Part shown: positions 46,995 through 54,641 of the stretch, piece by piece
Layout: the number at the start of each line of letters is the position of its first letter
Position numbering within the stretch: position 1 is the stretch's first letter
Origin: an uncultured Umboniibacter sp.
GTDB taxonomy: Bacteria > Pseudomonadota > Gammaproteobacteria > Pseudomonadales > DSM-25080
DNA length: 64,000 bases
Direction: 5' to 3'
NCBI RefSeq assembly: GCF_947497555.1
Contig: NZ_CANMGY010000004.1
Location: forward strand, 62,001-126,000
Program-made: the position numbers and the translations under genes
Notes under the pieces: generated by a model
What the model saw: the letters and a program-made list of their open reading frames with translations, nothing else
The model's database searches: none
What the model was told of the DNA's origin: nothing

Positions 46995-47839
46995 GCGAAG
47001 ACCGATCGAGCAGTTCCTCACAGGAGAAATCTTGGGTTGAGAAGGTCGCTGGTTTATTTTCGAATGAACCACGATCACGTGAGGAGCTGGTAGATGTGCT
47101 GCAAAACGCACACGAAAACAAACTTCTCAACCGCGAAGCTCTCGACATCATGGAAGGTGCGCTTGGCGTATCCGACGAACAGGTGCGAGATATCATGATC
47201 CCTCGCTCACAGATGGTCGTCATACACTACAGTGATTCGTTCAAGGACATCTGTAATATCGTAATGGAATCGGCCCACTCCCGCTTCCCTGTCGTCGGCG
47301 ATAGTAACGACGATATCAAAGGCCTACTACTTGCCAAGGACTTGCTCCCCGTCGCGCTGGAAGATCATAGTAATTTCTCTGTCGCCGATATTCTCCGCAA
47401 GGTTAACCTAGTTCCCGAATCAAAGCGCCTGAACATCCTGCTAAGCGAGTTCCGCGAGGACCGTCAGCATATGGCGGTGGTCGTTGACGAATACGGCGGT
47501 GTTGCTGGACTCGTTACCATTGAGGACGTACTCGAAGAGATCGTTGGTGAAATCGAGGATGAAACTGATGACGATCACGATGATGACACTTTTATTCGCA
47601 AGATGCCTAATGGCAGCTATGTCGCGCAAGCCCTCACACCTATTGATGAATTCAATGAAGTCGCTCAGAGCGAATTCTCTGATGAGGAATTCGATACGAT
47701 TGGCGGTTTAGCAATGCAAGCGTTTGGCCACCTGCCAAACCGCGGCGAAACCACACTTATTGAAGGCTATTCCTTTGAAATTTTAAACGCCGATAGCCGA
47801 CAAATTCATCTATTGCGCGTCACTCCACCAAAGGAATAG
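46991..47839 (+). CDS. CorC/HlyC-type CBS-pair protein (YbeX)
   Basis: A 282-residue cytoplasmic protein. A tandem CBS domain covers residues about 65-190 (MIPRSQMVVI start; TIEDVLEEIVGEIEDE near its end), and a CorC/HlyC transporter-associated domain follows to the end. Relatives affect Mg2+/Co2+ export or ribosome function (YbeX). It has no membrane segment. It overlaps ybeY by four bases and precedes lnt by nine bases, in the standard order of gammaproteobacteria. Confidence 0.9.
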   Translation: MSEDRSSSSSQEKSWVEKVAGLFSNEPRSREELVDVLQNAHENKLLNREALDIMEGALGVSDEQVRDIMIPRSQMVVIHYSDSFKDICNIVMESAHSRFPVVGDSNDDIKGLLLAKDLLPVALEDHSNFSVADILRKVNLVPESKRLNILLSEFREDRQHMAVVVDEYGGVAGLVTIEDVLEEIVGEIEDETDDDHDDDTFIRKMPNGSYVAQALTPIDEFNEVAQSEFSDEEFDTIGGLAMQAFGHLPNRGETTLIEGYSFEILNADSRQIHLLRVTPPKE

Positions 47840-47848
47840 CCTGAGCCT

Positions 47849-49345
47849 ATGCGTGAACAGGTGAATCAATGGGGCGGTATCATTTTATTTTGTTTGGGTG
47901 CGCTGGCGATATTAAGCTTCGCACCCTTCAACTTATGGCCGCTCTGGTTTGCCATCATTCCGGCACTTCTCACCGTCATCGAATACAGCCCCAAGGCAAA
48001 ACAAGCCAGACGTCTCTATGGCTTCGCGCTGGGCTATTGGCTATTCGGGGTGGGTTGGATCCATCATAGTATTTATAATTTTGGCAACCTACCCTGGGCG
48101 CTTAGTGCCCTCGCAACACTGGCTTTTTGCGCCTTTATGGCTTTGTTATGGTGGCTCCCCTTTCTCGCTTGGTTGCGAATACGCTCGCGTAAACTGAGTA
48201 TTCAGTTGCTAAGTTTTCCCAGCATTTGGGTTCTGGGCGAATGGAGCCGAGAATGGGTTCTCACCGGCTTCCCATGGTTACAAACTGGACATGGATTTAT
48301 CGATTCGCCGTTTGCCGGATTTGCAACCATTGGCGGCACGCTTCTTGTTTCCTGGGTGATTATCTTTCTGGCCACGTTGCTAAGTCATTGGCTACGTTAT
48401 CCCAAGCAAACCGGCGCGATTGGTTTTTTTGGCGCGCTGCTAATTTTTGCTTCGCTAGGTTGGCAATTGAAGCAAGTCCCCTGGACGCAGCCGGACGGTG
48501 AGCCAATGCCATTCACCGTGATACAACCCAATATTGACCAAGATATAAAATGGCTACCGCAATATCGTGAGCAAATTGTCAACCAACTCTGGCAACTGAC
48601 TCGTCGAGACCCTCCTAACGGCGTGGTTTTTTGGCCCGAGGCAGCCCTACCTATTATCGCCGGCGAGAACTCACCGCTACTCGCTCAGTTAAATGATTTA
48701 GCAGCCACCCAAAATCTACATATTTTAGGCGGCGTGCCTACCCGTCGCTCGGTCGACGGCCACTTTGCGATCCGCAACTCAATCGTTGCGATTGGTGACT
48801 CTAGCGGCGTCTATGACAAACAGCAGCTCGTTCCCTTCGGTGAATACATTCCACTCATCGATTTTCTTGGGCCCATCTTCCACCTGTTCGACTTACCGGT
48901 AGGTTCACAGGCCGCGGGTAGCGCTCTGCAACAACCGATTACCATTAACGGTCGAAAGGTAACGCCTGCGGTTTGCTACGAAGTGGCCTATGGCAGTTTG
49001 ATGGCAGCCTCAAGCCGCACTAGTCAGTTTTTAAGCAACCACAGTAACGATACTTGGTTCGGTGACACACTTGGTCCAATTCAACACTTTGAAATCGCAC
49101 GCTGGCGAACCATTGAGACCAATCGCCCCATGGTAAGGGTTACTAACAATGGCATCTCTGCACTGATTAACCGCTACGGTGTCGTGGAAGTGAGTGCTGA
49201 ACGTTTTGTTGCAACACGCTTCGACGGAACCCTTCAACCACGTAAAGGTACAACCCCGTTTCAATATTGGCTAAACACCCCGCTAATCACCCTTTGTTTT
49301 CTAATACTGGTCATCGCCCTCTCTATTCACCGCAGAATAAAATAG
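47849..49345 (+). CDS. lnt: Apolipoprotein N-acyltransferase
   Basis: A 498-residue inner-membrane enzyme with N-terminal helices (residues about 10-205), a nitrilase-type periplasmic domain (about 215-470) and a final helix. The catalytic triad is readable: Glu264 in WPEAALPI, Lys324 in YDKQQLVPFGEY and Cys376 in VCYEVAYG. It transfers the third acyl chain to the N-terminal Cys of lipoproteins. It is the last gene of the miaB-lnt block; leuS, commonly close to lnt, is 12.9 kb away here. Confidence 0.95.
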   Translation: MREQVNQWGGIILFCLGALAILSFAPFNLWPLWFAIIPALLTVIEYSPKAKQARRLYGFALGYWLFGVGWIHHSIYNFGNLPWALSALATLAFCAFMALLWWLPFLAWLRIRSRKLSIQLLSFPSIWVLGEWSREWVLTGFPWLQTGHGFIDSPFAGFATIGGTLLVSWVIIFLATLLSHWLRYPKQTGAIGFFGALLIFASLGWQLKQVPWTQPDGEPMPFTVIQPNIDQDIKWLPQYREQIVNQLWQLTRRDPPNGVVFWPEAALPIIAGENSPLLAQLNDLAATQNLHILGGVPTRRSVDGHFAIRNSIVAIGDSSGVYDKQQLVPFGEYIPLIDFLGPIFHLFDLPVGSQAAGSALQQPITINGRKVTPAVCYEVAYGSLMAASSRTSQFLSNHSNDTWFGDTLGPIQHFEIARWRTIETNRPMVRVTNNGISALINRYGVVEVSAERFVATRFDGTLQPRKGTTPFQYWLNTPLITLCFLILVIALSIHRRIK

Positions 49346-49414
49346 TGACCGAATAGTCACTTTTACATCACTTAAAACCTCAATTTCTCATGACAAGCCG
49401 ATACAAATGTGGCA

Positions 49415-49456
49415 ACGTATCAGTTAAGTCTATACAGACTAACTAATAATTATAAT
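49415..49456 (+). promoter_or_regulatory. Candidate promoter and inverted repeat before the TonB receptor gene
   Basis: TATAAT at 49451-49456 is a perfect -10. AGTCT-ATAC-AGACT at 49426-49439 is an inverted repeat in the -35 area, where no TTGACA is seen. This would suit an activator or repressor site. The leader to the ATG would be about 18 bases. Confidence 0.35.
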
Positions 49457-49480
49457 GAATCGCTTGTTAGGGAAATAAAA

Positions 49481-52009
49481 ATGATAAAGTCCTCGAAGCC
49501 GACTACTCGTCTTTCAGTTCTGGCTGCTGCCATCTGCTTAGCGAATGTTGCTCACTCAGCTGTCCTTGAAGAAGTACTTGTTACCGCCCAGAAACGTGAA
49601 CAGAGCTTGCAGGAAGTTCCTGTAGCTGTGACCGTAATCTCGGGTGAAGCGCTCCAAGAGAGTGTTATCAAAGACGTTTTCGATTTACAAACTAACGTAC
49701 CGGGCTTAATCGCGGGTATGAACCAAACGGCCAACACTGCAAACTTCTCTATTCGCGGCGTGGGCACCTCAAGTCAGAACTACGCGCTTGAGTCGTCTGT
49801 CGGCCTTTACATCGACGGTGTCTATCGTGCGCGTCAAAGTTCGATGATCAACGAGATGGTTGATTTAGAAGCGGTTGAAGTTCTTAAGGGGCCTCAGGGT
49901 ACCCTCTTCGGCAAGAACACCCCTTCGGGTGCAATCCTATTCCGTTCAGCCAAGCCAACCCATGATGGTGATGGTTATGTGAACGTGAACGTTGGCAACT
50001 ACGGCCTAACTAATGTCCAGTTAGCGAAGTCTATCTCCGCGATCGACGATGAACTTGCTTTTCGTATAACGGGCTTCAGCTCAGAACGCGATGGGTTTGG
50101 TAACCTCGTTAATCTTGATCAAGACATTAACAATCGAAACCGCTGGGGTCTTCGTTTTCAGGCACTTTGGGAGCCTTCGGATGATCTAAGTGTTCGTTTC
50201 ATTGGCGATCATGCAGAACTTGATGAAATATGCTGCGTGGCACCAACAATCTTAAATAGCTTTTACACGACGGCCAGCGGCACTCCAGAGTTCGGCCCTG
50301 ATGCGCTATTTCAATCACTTGGCGGTACCGTTCTAAATGACGACGATTTCTATAATCGTGAAATGTCATCGAATATTGTACCAACCTCTACCGTGATCGA
50401 TTCCGGCTACTCGCTAGAAGTGAATTACGATCTTAGTGAGAGTCTATCACTGACATCGGTTACTGCCCTGCGCAGTTTCGACTCGGGCGATGAAATTGAC
50501 TCAGACTTTTCTGATGTTCGTATCATTACCACTATCAATGACGCAGAGAGCGAATCCTTCTCGCAAGAATTCCGCCTAACATACCAAAGTGACAATCTGA
50601 CAGCAGTAGGTGGTTTATATTACTACGAGCAAGAAGCCGATCTTCACTATGAACTTAACGGCTATGACCAACTCGAGCCCTATGCGGTTACAGCGTTAGG
50701 TTTAGATGCATTTATCGGTGGTATTGATGCCATTGCAGCGCAGCTAGCTGGTACTCCTTTTGCGCCGTTATTCCCAGGTGCAGCTTCACCATTCTTTGAT
50801 GAATTTAGCGCCCAGCACGATGCGTTGCAGGAGCAGAGCTCCTATGCGGTATTTGGTCAGATGGATTATTCCTTCACTGACTCATTGATTTTGACCGCTG
50901 GTGTTCGTTTCACTAAGGAAGACAAGGACCTCAACACCACGTATTACGAACTTGATGGTGGTGAAGAAGTTATGTGGGGCCCAGCAACTAGCTTAGCGCA
51001 AATAGGCTCTGCAGGTGCCGATTTACCGGCACTTGGCTACGCACTCGCCACTGGCGATACCGCTACTGCACTTCAGTTGATGCCTCAGTACCAGCCATAC
51101 TTCTCTGAGGGCTGGGCTCACTATGCCTTAGCAGTACTTGCTCCGCGCCCCGACGTCACTGCTAGCCTCTCCGATGAGCAGGTCACTGGTAGTGTCAAAT
51201 TATCATTCCTACCGGATGATAACACGCTGATCTATGCGTCGGCGGGAACGGGCTATAAATCAGGCGGTACCAACACTGATCGTATCGATGCAGCGTTCGA
51301 TCCAGTATTTGATGCAGAAACTTCCATCACCTACGAGTTAGGTCTTAAACGTGACTTTGATAGTATCGGCATGCGTGTGAACGCCGCGCTATTCGCGAGC
51401 ACCGTTGATGACTTCCAGGCCAACGCATTTACGGGTACTGGCTTCAACCTTCAGAACGCCGGACAGCTAGAAACATCTGGTGGTGAAATTGAAGTACTTT
51501 GGGCGGTGACTGATATGCTCACGGCGAACCTTGGTTATGCCTACACCGATGCTAGCTTCAAAGACTTTAAGCAGGGTAACTGCTGGGTTGCAACGCCATG
51601 GCAGACTGGAATGGCCGATCCAGGTAATTCAGGTCAAGGTTTCTGTGATCGTACCGGTGACAGACTGTCTAACGTACCTGAGCACGACGCAGTATTCGGT
51701 TTAAATCAAGGCTTCAATCTAAGTTCAGGTATTGAAGGCTTCGTACAAGCTGAGTATGTTTATCGCTCTGAAACAATGACTGACCAAAACAACGATCCGC
51801 TTAAGGCACAGGATGCTTATAGCAGCATCAATGCTCGCGCAGGAATTAGCTTCATCGAAGCTGATGTTGATGTGATTTTCTGGGGCCGTAACATTACGGA
51901 TGAAGAATACCACGCAACAGTCTTCGATGTTCCACTGCAAGATGGCACGCTCAAAGCCTACCCAGGCGAGCCGGCTACTTACGGTGTGAGTATTCAGAAG
52001 AACTTCTAA
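49481..52009 (+). CDS. TonB-dependent outer-membrane receptor
   Basis: An 842-residue receptor started at MIKSSKPTT after AGGGAA; 24 upstream codons are not preferred. A signal peptide ends near residue 27 (AHSA), followed at once by a TonB-box-like EEVLVTAQKR. The plug domain covers about 45-155 (VPVAVTVISGEAL, then LKGPQGTLFGKNTPSG), and a 22-strand barrel continues to a terminal Phe. The family form is the CirA/FhuA-like siderophore or polymer receptor, common for marine scavengers, and the ligand is unknown. A strong terminator follows, separating it from the propeller lipoprotein gene. Confidence 0.88.
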   Translation: MIKSSKPTTRLSVLAAAICLANVAHSAVLEEVLVTAQKREQSLQEVPVAVTVISGEALQESVIKDVFDLQTNVPGLIAGMNQTANTANFSIRGVGTSSQNYALESSVGLYIDGVYRARQSSMINEMVDLEAVEVLKGPQGTLFGKNTPSGAILFRSAKPTHDGDGYVNVNVGNYGLTNVQLAKSISAIDDELAFRITGFSSERDGFGNLVNLDQDINNRNRWGLRFQALWEPSDDLSVRFIGDHAELDEICCVAPTILNSFYTTASGTPEFGPDALFQSLGGTVLNDDDFYNREMSSNIVPTSTVIDSGYSLEVNYDLSESLSLTSVTALRSFDSGDEIDSDFSDVRIITTINDAESESFSQEFRLTYQSDNLTAVGGLYYYEQEADLHYELNGYDQLEPYAVTALGLDAFIGGIDAIAAQLAGTPFAPLFPGAASPFFDEFSAQHDALQEQSSYAVFGQMDYSFTDSLILTAGVRFTKEDKDLNTTYYELDGGEEVMWGPATSLAQIGSAGADLPALGYALATGDTATALQLMPQYQPYFSEGWAHYALAVLAPRPDVTASLSDEQVTGSVKLSFLPDDNTLIYASAGTGYKSGGTNTDRIDAAFDPVFDAETSITYELGLKRDFDSIGMRVNAALFASTVDDFQANAFTGTGFNLQNAGQLETSGGEIEVLWAVTDMLTANLGYAYTDASFKDFKQGNCWVATPWQTGMADPGNSGQGFCDRTGDRLSNVPEHDAVFGLNQGFNLSSGIEGFVQAEYVYRSETMTDQNNDPLKAQDAYSSINARAGISFIEADVDVIFWGRNITDEEYHATVFDVPLQDGTLKAYPGEPATYGVSIQKNF

Positions 52010-52028
52010 TTTCTGTTTTGCATACTCT

Positions 52029-52057
52029 AAAGCCGAGACATTTGTCTCGGCTTTTTT
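52029..52057 (+). terminator. Intrinsic terminator after the TonB receptor
   Basis: AAAGCCGAGAC and GTCTCGGCTTT form a perfect 11-bp stem with an ATTT loop, and six T follow the C of the stem. It lies 20 bases past the stop. Confidence 0.9.
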
Positions 52058-52137
52058 GTTTTCTCTGTGCTTAAATATTACTCCACAATACCTAGACTGC
52101 TAGGGTTGTTGGCTCTTGAGAACTTCATGGTAGTAGT

Positions 52138-53310
52138 ATGATTCGAATTTTAGTTGTAAGCCTTATCAGCATGTTTTCGGCCTGTGACTCGTCATCGATC
52201 AAGACGAGTATCGAGCCAAATTTCTCCGTGATCCAAGTTAACAACGCCAGTACCCCCAATTTATTCAGTGATGAGCAAGGTGGCTTATTAAGTTACCAAC
52301 GCACTTCCCAAGCTGAGACCGAACTCGTCGTCGCCCATATCGACCACCGAGGCGCTTTGACTGAGCAAGTAGTCGCCCAAGGCAATGACTGGTTCGTCAA
52401 CTGGGCTGATTTCCCCGCCATATCCCGTAACGGCAACCATATTGTCACCTGGTACCTAAAAAAACATGATGAAGGTACCTACAGTTATAATATTTGGCTG
52501 GTTCAATCGTTCGACAATGGTGCTACGTGGCAGCCCCCCACTCAACTCAACAATGATAATTCCGGCGGCGAGCACGGCTTTGCTGACATTATTCCGCTGG
52601 GTGATTCATTTCTGATTAGCTGGCTGGATGGACGTAACACCATTGGACACCACGGTGCTCATGGCGGAGCCATGATGGTCAACTGGGCAATTATCAATGC
52701 AGATGGTAGCGTGCACTCAAATGAAACGCTCGACAGCCGAAGTTGCGACTGTTGTCATACGGCTTTAGCATCGGTGGGTGGAGCGCCAATGCTAGCCTAT
52801 CGTGATCGTTCAGAAGAGGAAGTTCGCGACATTGCTATTTCTCGCTGGAATGGAGCGAAATTTACTGAGTCCGCACCGTGGCATGAAGATAACTGGCAGA
52901 TTAGCGGCTGCCCAGTTAATGGCCCCAGTGTCATAGACCGCCAGGGTAAAGCGGCCTTAGCCTGGTATACCCAAGCTAAAGGCAACGCTGAGTTGAAGTT
53001 TAAAGTGGCTGGCTCTGCGCCGATAACGCTATCCAACACTACGTTGGGAAGAATTGATGCACTGCAGTATGGTCGCTACAGTTTTATCAGCCACCTGAGC
53101 AGTACAACCGATTCTGGGTCGACCGTGAAAATTATTCGCCTCGACTCGACTGATCTTTCCGCTACCGCTAACACATTCCGTATTACTGCTTCGTCAGCAC
53201 AGCGCTCCTCAGGCGTCCCTAGAATGGCGATCATTAATGATCAACTTTGGATTGCGGTCACTCGTGACGAAGGCATCGCTCTTTATCATTCCAGTGAGGC
53301 ATTACGCTGA
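52138..53310 (+). CDS. Sialidase-fold (beta-propeller) lipoprotein with Cys/His clusters
   Basis: A 390-residue secreted protein. The first 16 residues form a signal with a possible lipobox ending in Cys16 (FSAC). One Asp-box is clear at residues 124-131 (SFDNGATW), which marks six-bladed sialidase-like propellers. Two features are unusual: a His-rich loop GHHGAHGG at 170-177 and a Cys cluster SCDCCHT (Cys203, Cys205, Cys206, His207) with Cys258 in GCPVNGPS. Uncharacterised proteins annotated as sialidase-family share the CDCC and CPVNGP features. The canonical sialidase arginine triad was not identified. These residues look suited to metal or haem binding; the function is unknown. Confidence 0.72.
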   Translation: MIRILVVSLISMFSACDSSSIKTSIEPNFSVIQVNNASTPNLFSDEQGGLLSYQRTSQAETELVVAHIDHRGALTEQVVAQGNDWFVNWADFPAISRNGNHIVTWYLKKHDEGTYSYNIWLVQSFDNGATWQPPTQLNNDNSGGEHGFADIIPLGDSFLISWLDGRNTIGHHGAHGGAMMVNWAIINADGSVHSNETLDSRSCDCCHTALASVGGAPMLAYRDRSEEEVRDIAISRWNGAKFTESAPWHEDNWQISGCPVNGPSVIDRQGKAALAWYTQAKGNAELKFKVAGSAPITLSNTTLGRIDALQYGRYSFISHLSSTTDSGSTVKIIRLDSTDLSATANTFRITASSAQRSSGVPRMAIINDQLWIAVTRDEGIALYHSSEALR

Positions 53311-53315
53311 AGCAG

Positions 53316-53350
53316 TACGCTGTGGCTTTGGTCATCAAAGCCCTGGCGTA
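53316..53350. other. Stem-loop after the propeller lipoprotein gene
   Basis: TACGC...GCGTA and, inside a 3-by-3 internal loop, GGCTTTG-GTCAT-CAAAGCC form a hairpin of 12 paired bases. It starts six bases past the stop. No T-run follows, so it may be an mRNA 3' end structure. Confidence 0.5.
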
Positions 53351-53667
53351 ACACTGAGCTCATTGACCTACAACGAAATCGATTAAATGTCAGCACACCA
53401 CTCACGTTCGAAATTTAAAGCAAGTTCGAACTAGCCTTATCGTTCCTAAAGGCTAGCAGTTGGTCTTAGCGGCTAATCCTCAACCCGCCGATCTACGGGT
53501 CTTCACCCACAGAATGACGAATTACTGAGTTTATTGCCGTTTATGCTAAAAAGTAATGCATTCGCAGTACACCTTGCTATCACTCAGTTATAGCTTTGAA
53601 TTTATAAAAATCATTTTGCTTAAAGGCTTGAAAGACCTAGATTTTTATATATTATGAAGCTGTAAAC

Positions 53668-53690
53668 ATCAAAATATTTTGATATATCAA
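53668..53690. promoter_or_regulatory. Overlapping palindromes upstream of metF-metH
   Basis: ATCAAAATATTTTGAT (53668-53683) is a perfect 16-bp palindrome, and it overlaps TTGATATATCAA (53679-53690), a perfect 12-bp palindrome. The ATCAA-N6-TTGAT shape fits ArsR-family operators; ArsR-type SahR regulates methionine-cycle genes in other proteobacteria. MetJ or MetR sites do not fit better. The regulator is inferred. Confidence 0.5.
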
Positions 53691-53714
53691 TATTTATTAA
53701 TTCAAGGGTCAGTC

Positions 53715-54629
53715 ATGTTTCAAGGTGCACACGAACTCCGAGCTCAACGCCAAGCCACATCATCACGTCCGGTGCCAAAGGTGTCCTTTGAATTCTTTCC
53801 GCCCAGTACACCGGCTATTGAAGAAACGCTGTGGAAAAGTGTGGCACGATTAAAGACGCTCGCTCCTGAATTTGTATCAGTCACCTACGGTGCCGACGGT
53901 TCAACACGAGACAACACTCATCGCGTTATTAAAGCCTTAGGCGAACAGACGGCTATTCCAACAATGCCTCACCTAACATGTGTCGATGCTTCTCGAAGCG
54001 AAGTCGACGAAGTGGCTGATAGCTATTGGAAAATGGGAGTGAAAAGCATCATGGCACTTCGAGGCGATCCAGCCTCTGGCGCGGGCAGCGTTTATACGCC
54101 AAAGCCCGACGGCTACCACTATGCGGCCGACCTCGTAGCGGGCCTCAAACGCCAACATGACTTTCGTATCGGCGTGGCCGCCTATCCGGAAACACATCCC
54201 GAAGCTCCTAGCGCACATTTCGACATCGACAACTTAAAGCGCAAGTTTGATGCGGGTGCCGACTTTGCGATTAGCCAGTTCTTCTTCTCTACTGAGGCCT
54301 ATCTGCGCTTCAGAGACCGATGCGTCCTAGCTGGTATTGATAAGCCAATCATTCCAGGGATTCTCCCAGTAACCAACTTCAATACCCTTAAGCGGTTCGC
54401 GGGGGCCTGTGGTACCGATCTTCCCAAGTGGCTGAGCGATAGCTTCGAAGGCTTAGATAATGACGCGGAGACCCGACAGTTGATTGCTGCCAATATTGCA
54501 ATAGAGCAAGTGCTCGCACTTCAAAACGAAGGCGTTAATGACTTCCACTTCTATACTTTGAACCGCGCAGAACTCTGCTACGCTGTATGTCACTCATTGG
54601 GCATTCGCCCTGCTGTCGAGATGGTTTGA
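53715..54629 (+). CDS. metF: 5,10-methylenetetrahydrofolate reductase
   Basis: A 304-residue flavoprotein started at MFQGAHELRAQ after AAGGG; an upstream in-frame start would lie in the palindromic region. The start VSFEFFPP is the MetF signature with the catalytic Glu, and the FAD-binding TYGADGSTRDNT and LTCVDASRSEV blocks are seen. It makes 5-methyl-THF, the methyl donor for MetH, whose gene begins 12 bases downstream. The two form a methionine-regeneration operon. Confidence 0.94.
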   Translation: MFQGAHELRAQRQATSSRPVPKVSFEFFPPSTPAIEETLWKSVARLKTLAPEFVSVTYGADGSTRDNTHRVIKALGEQTAIPTMPHLTCVDASRSEVDEVADSYWKMGVKSIMALRGDPASGAGSVYTPKPDGYHYAADLVAGLKRQHDFRIGVAAYPETHPEAPSAHFDIDNLKRKFDAGADFAISQFFFSTEAYLRFRDRCVLAGIDKPIIPGILPVTNFNTLKRFAGACGTDLPKWLSDSFEGLDNDAETRQLIAANIAIEQVLALQNEGVNDFHFYTLNRAELCYAVCHSLGIRPAVEMV

Positions 54630-54641
54630 GGTAATATAGGA

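Larger units (their letters stand above)
53311..53714. other. Structured 404-base intergenic region before metF
   Basis: No gene is visible. Besides the hairpin at 53316-53350 there are adjacent inverted repeats, GTTCGAA/TTCGAAC (53406-53431) and CTAGCCTT/AAGGCTAG (53431-53456). The final 120 bases are AT-rich and hold the palindromes at 53668-53690. A SAM or SAH riboswitch was looked for; I could not recognise one. Confidence 0.5.

Noticed and set aside
53311-53714. SAM or SAH riboswitch before metF
   Set aside because: The hairpins here do not show a conserved core that I recognise for SAH or SAM riboswitches. A covariance-model search would decide.
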